64,000 bases of DNA from Denitratimonas yunnanensis (SeqCode) (GCA_026410415.1 JAPMLR010000001.1:682001-746000); one strand, 5' to 3'. Shown: positions 1 through 13,000, numbered from the stretch's first letter. The notes: generated from the letters alone by a model not told the origin. Translations and numbers: made by a program.

Positions 1-281
1 GCACGCCGTGCCAGCGCATCGTTGATCAGCACATGGCGCATCGCCAGCGCCGCGGTACCGAGGAAATGCCGCCGCCCGCGCCAGCCCGGCATCTTCTGGA
101 GCTTCAGCCAGGCCTCGCTGACTAGCGCCGTGGTGTTCAGCGTGGCACCGGCGCGTTGGCGAAAGCGCTCGCGATGTGCCATCTGGCGCAGGTCGGCATA
201 CAGCACGTCGATCAGTTCGCGCAGCAAGGCCCGGTCCTGATCCGACGCGGTGACGGGGAGAAGCAATGAATCCAGGGTCAT
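1..281 (-). CDS. ECF-type RNA polymerase sigma factor, N-terminal part (cut by window edge)
   Basis: The first 93 codons of a leftward gene are present; the rest lies outside the window. The translation contains LRELIDVLYADLRQMAHRER, then LNTTALVSEAW and GRRHFLGTAALAMRHVLIND. This is the region 1-2 pattern of the sigma-70 ECF group common in Xanthomonadales (Pfam family Sigma70_ECF). Such proteins are cytoplasmic transcription initiation factors, often linked to envelope kinases or peptidases. The ATG at 279-281 is the first start consistent with the family; no strong ribosome site precedes it. The DNA-binding region 4 cannot be judged because it is missing. Confidence 0.8.
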   Translation of the reverse strand, partial: MTLDSLLLPVTASDQDRALLRELIDVLYADLRQMAHRERFRQRAGATLNTTALVSEAWLKLQKMPGWRGRRHFLGTAALAMRHVLINDALARR

Positions 282-483
282 GCAGGAAGTGTGGCACACG
301 TCGCCGCCACGACCATGCAGCGCCGGGCATTGCGCGCAAAAACAAAACACGACGCATGAGGACATTCGCAATCGCCCGTCCGATTCGGTCAACCCCAGCT
401 TTCCCGAGGGCTGCGGCGATGTCCTCGCAGGCCCCCGAACCTTGTTTGTTTGAAGCATCCCCGTGTGCTTTCGGAGTCCGTCC

Positions 484-2079
484 GTGACATCACCTTCCCG
501 TTGCAGTGCGTTCCTGCCCCTGCCCGCCAGCCTGCTGGCCTTGGCCCTGGGCGCGCCCGCCGCCCTGGCAGAACCGTCCAATGGCGCGTCGATCCTGATC
601 CTCGACGCGTCAGGTTCGATGTGGGGCCAGCTCGAGGATGGCAAGAGCAAGATCGAGGTGGCACGTGAGGTGATGGCGGACTTCTTTGCCCAACGCGATC
701 CGAATGAGCCGCTCGGCGTGATCGCTTACGGCCACCGTCAGCGCGGCGACTGCCTGGACATCGAAGTCGTCGTCCCACCCGGCATCCATGACGCCGCGGC
801 CCTGTCCGCACATCTGATGAAGATCAGCCCGCGCGGCATGACTCCGATTTCCGAAAGCCTGCGCATCGCCGCCCACCAGATTCCCGCCACCGCCGAGCAC
901 GCTGACATCATCCTGGTCACCGATGGCCTGGAAACCTGCGATGCGGACCCCTGCGCCATGGCCGCCGAGCTGGCTGCCAAGGGCGTCTCGATCCGCGCAC
1001 ACGTGGTCGGATTCGGACTGACCAGCGAGCAGGCCAACGCGATGCGCTGCATCGCCGACACCACCGGCGGCCTGCTGCTCACGCCACAGAGCGGCCGCGA
1101 ATTGAGCGATGCACTGGCACGCATCGAACAGCTTGATGCCGCCCCCGCTCCCGAACCGGAAGCCTTCTTCGACATCGGCGACAAGGCCGAGGCCGGCCAC
1201 ACCTACCGCATCGGCTACCGGGGAACAGCACATCCCAGCAACTACGCCGGATTTACTCGGCGCGGCGAAGGCAGGCCTCCCTCAAGCCCCTCCTTTGGCG
1301 TGATCGGCGGTGCCGGAGAAAGCGGCAACAACCCTTTCAGCAAGCGGGCACCGCTTGAGCCAGGCGACTACGACCTGATCCTCACCGGCCCCAACGGCAG
1401 CGTGGTTGCGCGCCAGGCGATCGAGGTGGTTGCGACGAGCAACGGTTTCGATCCGGTGGGTTCGGTGGCACTCGGTGAACGCTTCGCACTGAGCTGGCGC
1501 GGCCCCAACCAGGTCAGCGAACGGGTGGTCATCGCCCGCCCCGACGATCCGCCGCAAACCTACGGCAAGAGCTGGGGTTATCCCCTCACCCACAAGGGAA
1601 ACATGCACCTCACCGCACCGGCAGAGGCCGGGCTTTACGAGCTGCGCTACCTCTCGGCCAACGGGCGCGAGGTCTTGTTCTCGCGCCAATTCGGCGTGGG
1701 CATCGCCTACGTGGATGACGACACCACCACGAGTTCGCAGCTTGCCGATGCCGCTGCCGCAGCAGTCCGCGCCGATCCGGCGCAGGACGCATTGCCGCTG
1801 GTACGCGCCACCTTCCGCATTCCCTCCAACTTCCCGCAGATCGCACTGAGCTGGTCGGCGATTCCGCTGGATGCCGACATGAGTCCAGAAGCGTGGGCAC
1901 CACAAACCGAAATGATCGTGGGCGAAGGCGAATTCGAGCCAGGCCGCTACGAGGTCTACGCCCAAGGGCCGGGCGAAGTCGAGTTTCGAGGCGAGGTCGA
2001 GATCGTGCCGGGACAGGCCAACGACTTCGTGATCCCGCTGGTGGCCGAACCCGATACCGCCGAACCCGGCACCCACTGA
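484..2079 (+). CDS. exported von Willebrand factor A domain protein
   Basis: This 531-residue protein starts with GTG at 484, preceded by GGAG at 473-476. An in-frame ATG at 463 lacks a ribosome site. Residues 1-29 look like a cleavable signal peptide ending in AALA. The VWA domain follows at about 35-230 with the metal-site motif DASGS at residues 41-45 and a later LVTDGLETC strand, so a MIDAS metal site is likely intact. The C-terminal 300 residues look like beta-rich domains of no recognised family. VWA domains bind protein partners through a divalent metal. Here it would act in the periplasm or at the surface. It is 28 bp upstream of a lipoprotein gene and a beta-helix gene on the same strand, suggesting an operon. 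The substrate or partner is unknown. Confidence 0.75.
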   Translation: MTSPSRCSAFLPLPASLLALALGAPAALAEPSNGASILILDASGSMWGQLEDGKSKIEVAREVMADFFAQRDPNEPLGVIAYGHRQRGDCLDIEVVVPPGIHDAAALSAHLMKISPRGMTPISESLRIAAHQIPATAEHADIILVTDGLETCDADPCAMAAELAAKGVSIRAHVVGFGLTSEQANAMRCIADTTGGLLLTPQSGRELSDALARIEQLDAAPAPEPEAFFDIGDKAEAGHTYRIGYRGTAHPSNYAGFTRRGEGRPPSSPSFGVIGGAGESGNNPFSKRAPLEPGDYDLILTGPNGSVVARQAIEVVATSNGFDPVGSVALGERFALSWRGPNQVSERVVIARPDDPPQTYGKSWGYPLTHKGNMHLTAPAEAGLYELRYLSANGREVLFSRQFGVGIAYVDDDTTTSSQLADAAAAAVRADPAQDALPLVRATFRIPSNFPQIALSWSAIPLDADMSPEAWAPQTEMIVGEGEFEPGRYEVYAQGPGEVEFRGEVEIVPGQANDFVIPLVAEPDTAEPGTH

Positions 2080-2107
2080 ACCTATCCCGTTTCCTGGAGC
2101 ACATCGC

Positions 2108-2734
2108 ATGACATCCAAGCCCGCCTTTCTCTTTATCGCCGCCCTCTGCCTCCCCGCACTGACCGCCTGCGGCGCGCAAAGCCCGGATACAACGCCGACC
2201 AGCAGCGGCGCGGTGGATCGCATCATCGCCAAGGAAGTCGACAACGCACGCAAGCCCAATACAACACGCGGCATCGCGATCCGCCGCATCGGATTCAAGG
2301 AAATCTTCGCCGGCACCGCCATTCAGTACGGCGCGACGTTCAAGGACGGGAACCTCATTGATCTGGAACTGAGCGCCCATCGTCTTGAAGGCCAACAGAT
2401 GCTCAAGAGCGGCACACGCATGCAGAACCTTCCCATGACCCTGGGCGATGTGGACATCGATGCCAGCAAGGGAGATGGAGCACCCGGCATGGTACTTACC
2501 GGCGTGCCCGGCTACGAAGATGTTTCGATGCGGATGAATCAGGGCACGCTCAGCATCGTTGCCCTGCCCCTCGAACGCGACTCCTTCACCGGCCTTCCCG
2601 TCATCGAAGGCTACGAGGTGAACTTCAAGGGTCGATTTCTGGCCTTCTCCGAGGATGCCAGCAAGATCGTGGTCGACCCTGTCGAGAATCGCGGCGTGAC
2701 CCTCTCCGGCTCCGTGCGTTATCACAAGGAGTGA
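2108..2734 (+). CDS. putative lipoprotein of unknown function
   Basis: The 208-residue product starts MTSKPAFLFIAALCLPALTA and has a lipobox (LTAC) with the acylated cysteine at residue 21. It should therefore be an outer- or inner-membrane-anchored lipoprotein. The mature part has no family I recognise. It reads as alternating short strands and is free of obvious repeats. A ribosome site (TGGAG) lies about 10 bases before the ATG. It lies between the VWA gene (28 bp upstream) and the beta-helix gene (3 bp downstream), so the three are probably co-transcribed. No enzymatic motif is visible. Confidence 0.6.
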   Translation: MTSKPAFLFIAALCLPALTACGAQSPDTTPTSSGAVDRIIAKEVDNARKPNTTRGIAIRRIGFKEIFAGTAIQYGATFKDGNLIDLELSAHRLEGQQMLKSGTRMQNLPMTLGDVDIDASKGDGAPGMVLTGVPGYEDVSMRMNQGTLSIVALPLERDSFTGLPVIEGYEVNFKGRFLAFSEDASKIVVDPVENRGVTLSGSVRYHKE

Positions 2735-2737
2735 GCC

Positions 2738-4210
2738 ATGCGATCCCTCATCATTTCCACGCTGGCCGCAGCAGTGCTGTGCCTGGCCTCGCCCAGCGCA
2801 CAAGCCGTTCTTTCCTACTGGGTCAGCAACACCAACAACAGCGGCCCCGGATCGTTGCGCGAGGCCATCGTCACGGCAAACAGCCAATCCGATGATGTAG
2901 TCCGGATCTACTTTCTAGCCCAGGACTATCCGCAGAACGGCACAATCCAGTTGCTCGGCGCGCTCCCGGTGATAACGAAAAAAGACTTCGCCATCCAGGG
3001 CGGCAACAGCAATCCACGCATCCTTGGGCATGACGGCAGCACCACGGCCATCATGAATTTTTCCCACACCGTGGAACGCATTGGCATCACCGGAATGCGT
3101 TTCGAAGGGGGGCGCAGCCACAACAGTGGCGGATGCATTTCCGCTGGCCGCAGCAACCTCAATGATCCGAGAATGATCGTGACCATCGGGCAAAGCCAGT
3201 TCACCGACTGTCAGGCCATCGCACAGGACAACATCAACACTGCCGGTGGAGCCATCATGGTGAGAAATGTTTATGCATCGCTGACGGTTCAGGACACTCA
3301 GTTTTCCAACAATCGCGTGTTCAATGGCGCAACGGGAATGGCCAGTGGCGGAGGTGGTGCGATCGGCTTTGTCGGGGAATTCCTGACCATCCGGAACAGC
3401 CGGTTCCTCAACAACCGGGCGGAAATGATCTTCGCCAATGGCGGCGCCATCAGCTCCGGTGCCAATCTGAAACAAATGGTGCTGCGCGGCAACCGCTTTG
3501 TCGATAACCGTGCGACAGGAGAAACCCTGTCAAGCCACGGTGGTGCGATCTCGTCAGGCTGTTTTGAGGATTGCACGATCTACATCGAGCAGAACTACTT
3601 CAACGGCAACCGCGCAAGTCACGGCGGCACGGCTTATCTTCGCCGAAGCAATGTCGGCGACAGGATCTCCGTGAACCTGCTGAACAACACTTTTCACTCC
3701 AATCAGGCCACTGAGTCAGGCGGTGCCCTTCGCCTGGAGCACACCGTTCTGGAAATGTTCTTCAATACCTTCGAAGCCAACCGCGCCCCCTCTGGCGCAC
3801 ACCTGAGCGTTTCCTCATCGGCACTCGAGTACATCTCTCACAACGTCCTGGGACACATCGGCGACGGCACGGACTGCCATATCGATGGCTCCACCGGCCC
3901 GGCGGCATATAGCAAGTTCAATGCCTTCATCGCCTCCAGTTGCGCGCAGAAACTCCAGCCCGGTGCCACCCTGCTGGCTACCACTGCGCCATACGCGCTG
4001 GACGTGAGCCACGAAATGCCGGTGATCGCCTACGCGGCGGATGGGCCATTGACCGACACTGGCGCCACGGGGATTGACTGCCTGAGCCTCGATGCGCGCG
4101 GCAACCAGCGCCCACAGGATGGCAACGGCGACGGCATCGCCCGTTGCGACATCGGAGCCTATGAGCGGCCAAACCCTTGGCACATCTTCTCGGATGGCTT
4201 TGAGCCCTGA
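2738..4210 (+). CDS. secreted right-handed beta-helix protein with choice-of-anchor Q region and C-terminal DGFE tag
   Basis: This is a 490-residue protein. The N-terminal signal peptide (about 1-24) is followed by WVSNTNNSGPGSLREAI, the typical opening of polymorphic-surface-protein-like parallel beta-helix domains. Many short repeats rich in GGAI and asparagine run from about 120 to 380. The end reads DIGAYERPNPWHIFSDGFEP. DIGAYE is the usual close of choice-of-anchor Q domains. The terminal FSDGFE resembles a tag I associate with many surface proteins of Lysobacterales, probably an export or anchoring signal (inference). It is a likely cell-surface or secreted carbohydrate-binding or lyase-like protein. 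No catalytic residues can be assigned. It starts 3 bp after the lipoprotein gene. Confidence 0.7.
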   Translation: MRSLIISTLAAAVLCLASPSAQAVLSYWVSNTNNSGPGSLREAIVTANSQSDDVVRIYFLAQDYPQNGTIQLLGALPVITKKDFAIQGGNSNPRILGHDGSTTAIMNFSHTVERIGITGMRFEGGRSHNSGGCISAGRSNLNDPRMIVTIGQSQFTDCQAIAQDNINTAGGAIMVRNVYASLTVQDTQFSNNRVFNGATGMASGGGGAIGFVGEFLTIRNSRFLNNRAEMIFANGGAISSGANLKQMVLRGNRFVDNRATGETLSSHGGAISSGCFEDCTIYIEQNYFNGNRASHGGTAYLRRSNVGDRISVNLLNNTFHSNQATESGGALRLEHTVLEMFFNTFEANRAPSGAHLSVSSSALEYISHNVLGHIGDGTDCHIDGSTGPAAYSKFNAFIASSCAQKLQPGATLLATTAPYALDVSHEMPVIAYAADGPLTDTGATGIDCLSLDARGNQRPQDGNGDGIARCDIGAYERPNPWHIFSDGFEP

Positions 4211-4231
4211 GAACCCGGGAACAAATTTTCC

Positions 4232-4287
4232 TGCGTCATCCCGGCGGCTTGACCAGCTTCGCTGTTGAAAGCTGCCGGGATGACGCA
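4232..4287. repeat. 19-bp imperfect inverted repeat, possible terminator or REP-like element
   Basis: Arms at 4232-4250 and 4269-4287 match as reverse complements at 18 of 19 positions around an 18-base loop; the core is CGTCATCCCGGC. It lies just after the beta-helix gene and before acnA. There is no T-run, so it may be a Rho-assisted stop, an mRNA-stabilising hairpin, or a dispersed palindromic repeat. Confidence 0.55.
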
Positions 4288-4343
4288 CGGAGACTTGTTC
4301 AGAGGTTCACCGAGGACTTCAGGGCCGGCACATCGCCGGTCCG

Positions 4344-4349
4344 TATACT
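4344..4349 (+). promoter_or_regulatory. possible -10 element of acnA promoter
   Basis: TATACT stands 66 bases before the acnA start, in a gap that must hold the promoter. No good -35 hexamer sits at the right spacing, so the call rests on the -10 alone. Confidence 0.3.
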
Positions 4350-4415
4350 GGGCGGGACACACTTCACACAGCCCATGCAGGGGCGTGCCCCTGCCCAGCC
4401 ACGGGAGTCCCACCC

Positions 4416-7172
<2,757 letters not shown>

Positions 7173-7202
7173 ACCGAAATACCCGCGTTCCGCAGTGTCG
7201 AT

Positions 7203-7229
7203 CCCCTTCTCCCATCAAGGGAGAAGGGG
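7203..7229. terminator. hairpin between convergent genes
   Basis: CCCCTTCTCCC and GGGAGAAGGGG form a perfect 11-bp stem around a 5-base loop, placed between the convergent acnA and S9 peptidase genes. No T-run follows on either strand, so it is a terminator-like hairpin by position rather than a classic intrinsic terminator. Confidence 0.55.
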
Positions 7230-7237
7230 AAGCGCTT

Positions 7238-9709
7238 TCACTCGTTGCCACTGTCACGGGCCGGCGCATTCTTCACGTAGCGATCGAACCACGCCAGCAT
7301 TTCCGCGACGAAGTGCTCGTTCGATTCGCGCGCGCTGAACCAGTGCGGCTCGAACGGCAGCATCACCAGCCGCGCGGTGCCGCCATTGCCTCGCACGGCC
7401 TGGAACAGGCGGGGTGACTGGGTGGGTTCGGTGCCGGGATTGGCGTCGTCGCTGCCGTGCACGATCAGGATGGGCTCGTTGATCTTGTCGGCGTGGAAGA
7501 AGGCCGAGCTTTGGTCGTAAGCCTGCGGTGCGCCCCAGAAGGAGCGCCGCTCGTTCTGGAATCCGAACGGAGTGAGGGTCTTGTTGTAGCCACCACTGGA
7601 CGCCACGCCGGCACGGAAAAGATCCGTGTGCGCGAGCAGGTTGGCTGCCATCAACGCGCCATGGCTGTGGCCGGTGACGCCGAGGCGGTCGGGATCGATC
7701 ACGCCGGTTTCCGCCGCCTTCTCCACCGCAGCCTCGGCATTGGCGACGAGCTGTTCGAGATAGCTGTCGTACGCCGTGCGCGGATCGCCGACGATGGGGA
7801 ACGCGGCATTGTCGATGATGGCGTAACCAGCCAGCAGCAAGAGGCGATAGTTCGCCAATCGCGTGAATGTCTGCTCGGAGCCGCGCACCTGCCCGGCCTG
7901 CGACGGATCGGCGTAGTCCATCGGATAGGCGTACAGGATCGCCGGTACGCGCGTTCCCTCCTCGTAATCCGGCGGAGTGTAAAGCGTGAACGACAGATCC
8001 ACGCCGTCCTTGCGCTTGTAGGTGATCAGACGCTTCTTCACCTGCCGCACCAACGGTGCCGGGTCGGGAAATCCGGTGATGGGCATGCGGGTCGAGGCAC
8101 GCGTCGCCTCACCCTGGGCCACCTCGGTAAGCAAGTCGCCAAGGGTGCGGACGTAGGCATTGGGCGGATCGAGCGGGGATTCGTGCCAGGTCAGGAGTTT
8201 CGTGGTATCGCCGGCAAAGCCGAACACGCGCTCGAAGGCATCGGGCGCACTGCGGAACAGGCGCTCGGTGCGGCCGTCGGCGAGTGAGTAGCGATCCAGA
8301 AACGGACGCTCGCCGGCGGGCGTCGCACCGGGACCAGCGAGAAACAGGTATCCGTTTTCCTCGTGCAGCACACCGGCACCGTTGGGCAGGCTGCGGAACA
8401 GCGGCGAACCCGGGTTCGCATAGCGTTCGTCGAGCGAGCGATCCCACAGCACGCGTCCGCGGTCGCCCGGCCTTTCCACATCAACCAGCGCGACGTTGAG
8501 CCAGCGACGGTTGGCGTCGAACTGGGTCAGCAGCGCCTGCGAACCATGCTCGAACCACGACAGCCCGGCATAACGCTGTGCAGTGCGGGCGATTTCCACC
8601 GGCTCGCCTGCAAATGGTGCGCGCCACATCAACACACGATCGCGCTCGGGCACCTCGTTGCGCCAGTCGCCACCGTCCAGCGCCTCGACGAACACCAGAG
8701 TGGCCGGTTCGTTCGCACGCCAACCATGGCCACGCGGGCCGGTCGGCACGCCGCGTACCGGCACGCTCTCGGCGGCGGGCAAACGCGCGATCAACTGTGT
8801 CTTGCCACTGGAGAGATCCAGCACACCGACATCGCGCGCGAAGCGTTCCCAGGTGACGACGTAGGAATACGGATGCCGGAGCGTATCGACCAACACATGC
8901 CGGCCATCCGGAGCCGCATCCATGTTGCCGATCACCGCGGCTTGCCCGACCCGCGCCGTCTTGCCGCTGCGCAAGTCCACCGTCACCAGTTGCGATGTCG
9001 CGTAATACTGGAACAGGCGCTCATCCTCGGGACTGGCGAGGGTGTCGCGTGCCTCGTAAGTGCTGCTCTCGCCGCTGGACTCGGTCGCGTCCTTGATGTC
9101 CGGGCCCGACGGCACACGCGACTTTTCCGCTGCCGGTGCGCGCGCGACAGGCACTTCCTTGACCAGCAACGCATCGCGCCCGCCCAGCCACTGGAAAGAG
9201 TTGCCGAGGATGGTGTTCAGATGGATGCCGTCGATGCGCCACGCCTTGCCGTTGTCCGCATCCGCCACCCACAGTTCCACCGTGGTATCGGTGGTGTTGC
9301 TGAATGCGATGCGGCGGCCATCCGGCGACCAACTCGCACCACCGGGACACGCACCTTCGGGCAATACCACGGGGGTCTGTTTGCGCGTGGCGATGTCCAG
9401 AAAGGTGAAACCCTCAAGGCAGGTACGGATGCCGTAGCCGCTCGACATGTCGTGCCGGGTATGCGCGCGCGGCTCGATCCGCACACCGGCCAGCGCCAGA
9501 TACGGCTCGGCCACGCGCTCGATGGACGGAAACTGCGCCTGCTGCACCAGCAACAACGTCGTCCCGACAGGGTTGGGTTGCGGCGAGGGAATCAGCGGCA
9601 CACGCATCACGCCCAACAAGGGTTCGGGCGGCTGCTGGTACTGCGCATGGGCAGTGAAGGCAGCAAGACTTAACAGGCAGACGGCAAGCGCCTGGCGCGG
9701 GTTGGACAT
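7238..9709 (-). CDS. secreted S9 family serine peptidase (glutamyl endopeptidase-like)
   Basis: An 823-residue protein with a signal peptide (about 1-22, ending AHA) acts outside the cytoplasmic membrane. Residues 25-570 form the beta-propeller part of prolyl oligopeptidase-type enzymes. The alpha/beta-hydrolase domain follows. The triad is visible as Ser682 in GHSHGALMA, Asp755 in HGSDDANPG and His789 in EPHWFSARES. The HGxxDxNPG and ARES neighbourhoods resemble the S9D glutamyl endopeptidase group (plant cGEP) more than prolyl oligopeptidase or DPP-IV. Cleavage after Glu is therefore the best guess. It stands alone, convergent with acnA. Confidence 0.88.
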   Translation of the reverse strand: MSNPRQALAVCLLSLAAFTAHAQYQQPPEPLLGVMRVPLIPSPQPNPVGTTLLLVQQAQFPSIERVAEPYLALAGVRIEPRAHTRHDMSSGYGIRTCLEGFTFLDIATRKQTPVVLPEGACPGGASWSPDGRRIAFSNTTDTTVELWVADADNGKAWRIDGIHLNTILGNSFQWLGGRDALLVKEVPVARAPAAEKSRVPSGPDIKDATESSGESSTYEARDTLASPEDERLFQYYATSQLVTVDLRSGKTARVGQAAVIGNMDAAPDGRHVLVDTLRHPYSYVVTWERFARDVGVLDLSSGKTQLIARLPAAESVPVRGVPTGPRGHGWRANEPATLVFVEALDGGDWRNEVPERDRVLMWRAPFAGEPVEIARTAQRYAGLSWFEHGSQALLTQFDANRRWLNVALVDVERPGDRGRVLWDRSLDERYANPGSPLFRSLPNGAGVLHEENGYLFLAGPGATPAGERPFLDRYSLADGRTERLFRSAPDAFERVFGFAGDTTKLLTWHESPLDPPNAYVRTLGDLLTEVAQGEATRASTRMPITGFPDPAPLVRQVKKRLITYKRKDGVDLSFTLYTPPDYEEGTRVPAILYAYPMDYADPSQAGQVRGSEQTFTRLANYRLLLLAGYAIIDNAAFPIVGDPRTAYDSYLEQLVANAEAAVEKAAETGVIDPDRLGVTGHSHGALMAANLLAHTDLFRAGVASSGGYNKTLTPFGFQNERRSFWGAPQAYDQSSAFFHADKINEPILIVHGSDDANPGTEPTQSPRLFQAVRGNGGTARLVMLPFEPHWFSARESNEHFVAEMLAWFDRYVKNAPARDSGNE

Positions 9710-10055
9710 GACTGGCTCCCGGATGATTCGGTCAGAACGCGGGAAGGTAACGCATCGGCATGACGACGTGCGTATGCCAATGGGCCCGGTTCATGCCGCC
9801 ATCGCGAGTCGAAATGCCTGATCCGGATTCCGAAGTCCCGCAATCGGGTTCGACCATCAACGCCACGTGGCGCAAGGCGGAAAGCTCAAGCAGGCCGAGG
9901 CGAGGCATCGCGAACCACCGCATTCCAGGGAGACTGCCTGGTTCACGTCGCACCGGAGCGACGACTGCCGTGTCGAGCAACGCATGTCGTCATTGATCGT
10001 TCCCGGCAGGCCGGCCCAGGCAACCCTTCCTCCCGACTGCCCGCAAAGGCACTTG
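9710..10055. other. 346-bp intergenic stretch, no gene recognised
   Basis: It lies between the S9 peptidase start and the yhdP stop, both leftward. It must carry the peptidase promoter and the end of the yhdP transcript. Short reading frames here have no ribosome site and no family resemblance. I see no convincing hairpin with a T-run. Confidence 0.5.
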
Positions 10056-13000
10056 CTATGGCTCCGCGCCCCGCTCCACAACCTCGATCACCGGCTCGGC
10101 CCACGGGCCGGTGACGCGATAAGTGGTGCGGGTCATTTCCTTGAGTGGCTGCCGCAGCACCGCCTGGGCCACGGCGCCGACCGCAGCACCGGCCGGACCA
10201 GCGGCGATCGCACCCAAGGCCGGGAGCATGCTGCCGGCCTTGGGCAGTACGTCCATCGTTTGATCGTAGTCGCGCGTCGCAAGGCCGGTGCGGCCACTCA
10301 GCAGGATTTGTGCGGATGGGGCGTCGATCCGGAATTCGTCGGTGTCGGCATTGCCACGTTCGATGCGGAAGTTGCCGGCCATCTGGTTGAAAGTGAAGCC
10401 GGACTTGAAGAAATCGCTGAAATCCAGCGTCAACCGGCGCGGAATCTCGGTCAGGCTCAACAGGCCGAACAGCCGCCCTGCCCCCGGCTCCACCTCCAGC
10501 ACGCGCCCCTGGCCGACGTTGACCGACAAGTCGCCATCCGCGCCGACCCACGCGAACGCCGCAGGCGCACCAGGCCAGCGCAGCCGCAGTTGCCCGTGGG
10601 TGGAACCCCCATCGATCAAGCGCGAAAACCCAAGCGCGACGAGCATGGCGCCGGCGTCGCGCGAGGAATAGTCCAGCACCAGCTCGCTGTGTTCGCCCTG
10701 CTCCGTGATGCGCCAGTCGCCTTTTGCCTTGATATCGAGCACAGGCGAATGCGCATCGAGCCGCTCGACATGCAGGCCATCGGCAGTAGGCCAGGATTCC
10801 AGCCAGACACTGCCAAGCTGGGCACCGACGAACCGGGTTTCGACCGATTCCAGATGCAACGGCGGAATCGCGGCGGGAAAGACGTTCGTGACCTTCAGCG
10901 CATCGTCCGGCAGATCGGCTCCGCTCATTTCCGGCCAATGCAGGCGCTGGAAGCGCGCGGTGATGCCCTTCTGCATCAAGCCATCGTGCGGAATCAGCAG
11001 GTTGCCATCGAGCGCAGGGCCCTCGAAGCCGATCGCCATCTGCGCCACATCGCGCTGCATCGTGACGCGGGTTTCACGAAAGCGCCGTCCCAACAGGCTG
11101 AGCTCCCCGGCAAACACATCGACCGAGGCAACGTGGACCCGAGCCTCGTCCGAACTGCCGGTTGCCACCTCGCTCCACGCCGCTGCATCGAGCACGGGAA
11201 TCTGCCCGGTGATGTGCAATCCCCGATCAGGCATCGGAACCTCGGTGCGCGCGTCGCCGAACACGGCAACACCGGTGAAATCACCGCTGTCGCTGGCGTT
11301 GTGTCCGCGCAGTCGCAGCAGATTGCCCAAACGCAACTCGACCTGGGCGGTATCCACCGGCAGACCGAAACGCACGTCCAGCGGAAGTCGGTCCGCAGCG
11401 GTCTTGCGCAACGGCGCCGGCAATGAGATCGCGGTACCCGCAAGATCGGAACGGATGCGCAACGTGGGTCTGGCAGGCTCGTTCTCCGGCGGGTCGGGCA
11501 CGGTCAATTGCACCGTCCAATCCGACTCCCCCTGCATCCATGGCTCCAGCCAACGGGTTCCCGCATGCGTGGCCGTCAGTGCATCCACCGGGAAGCGACC
11601 TCGCAGACTGGCTTCCACCAGATGCGACTCGGCCGAGGTGTAATCACCCACGGCAATGGTCAATGCGCCGAGGCTGCCGCCGAAGCCGACATTGAGTTCG
11701 TCGGCGGAAAATCCACGCTCGGAAAAACGAATTCGTCCGCTGGCCGCGTCGAAATCCAGCCCCCACGCCTCGTCTTGCATGTCCATGCGATCGATATCGA
11801 CCTGACCATCGACGCGCGGCGTACCCAGATGGGCCTCCAGCGGAATGCGCAGCGCCAGCGCCACCGTGCCGCGCCCGCCCAGCGTCAGACTGCGCATGTA
11901 TGCGCCATAAGTCCGTCGCAACGGACTCTGGCGGAGCACATCCAGCAACGCCGGGCCGGCACCGGCCGCCAGCACGTCGAGATTCAGCACGGCATCGCCG
12001 AAATCGGGAACACCGCCGCGCGCGGCGGTAACGGCGACACCCGCCACCTCGCCATGCAGATCCAGCTCCATCGCGGTGTTGATGAAGCGCACCATGCCGG
12101 AGACCTTGTGGCCGACCGGCCAATCGCCGCGGTAACGCAATTGCGCATCAGCCAGTTCGGCCTGTGCCTCGAAGCGGCCTTCGCCATGGCGAAACGGCCA
12201 ATCGCGGAGATTGCCACGCACCAGTGCCATGCCATGCGCAACGCGCCCATCGATCAGAGCATTGTCGAGCCAACGCACTGCAGCCGATGGCATCCTGTTG
12301 ATCGGCCAGAATCGCTTCGCCACGACGATGGGAGCTTCGGCCACGTCGGCGCGCAGGTCCAGCAGCGCACCACCGCCTCGGGGAAACGCCACACCACCGC
12401 CGAGCAGGATGTCGTATGCATCCTCGTGCAGACGCAGGCCGGGAGTCTCGATGCGCGCTCCGTCGTCATCGCGAAACAGCAGGATCTCTCCCGTTACTCT
12501 CGGCGCCAATGATTCACGCAGCATGTCCGGCGCCCGCATGTCCCAGACACCGGACCCCACCTGGAACCGGACTGCACGCGCATCGCCGTCCAGCGTGCCG
12601 GAAATGCCGCGCAGCGCCGGGACGCCAGCCTGCGGCGACCAGCCGATGTCGGCAACCTGCGCCTGGAAACGGTAGCTGTCCGCTCCGGCCCACAGCAGGC
12701 GCACCGCGTGCATTCGTCCTTGAGGATCGGCGCCCGCAACCCACCCGCGCAGTCCTGCCGACAACTGCGGCACGAGGCGGACAAGATCGAACAACGGGCC
12801 CAATGCGACATCGTCGACCTGGGCGCGCAGCAACCCGGCATCATCGCGCGCTGCATGCCCCTCGCGCACGATATCCAGCGGCTGCCGTGCCACGGCATCC
12901 TGCACCCGCCAACGAGGCAGCGTCAGTTGCCAGCCATCCGCTCCCTGGCGCAACAGCCGTGCGTCCAGCTGCCAAGCGGCGAAGTGCATGGTCTGATCCT

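Noticed and set aside
1282..2322. Long open frame on the minus strand across the VWA gene
   Set aside because: It is antisense to a gene with clear VWA motifs and a signal peptide. Its translation is arginine- and valine-rich without domain likeness, as expected of GC-rich shadow frames.
7203..7229. Purine/pyrimidine-rich palindrome as a regulatory operator
   Set aside because: It lies between two convergent genes, so a transcription-ending hairpin is the simpler reading.
9732..9980. 82-codon minus-strand frame upstream of the S9 peptidase
   Set aside because: It has no ribosome site, no conserved pattern and unusual composition; it more likely reflects chance openness in GC-rich DNA.
9867..11426. 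519-codon plus-strand frame antisense to yhdP
   Set aside because: It has no ribosome site or domain and lies opposite a well-supported AsmA-like protein.
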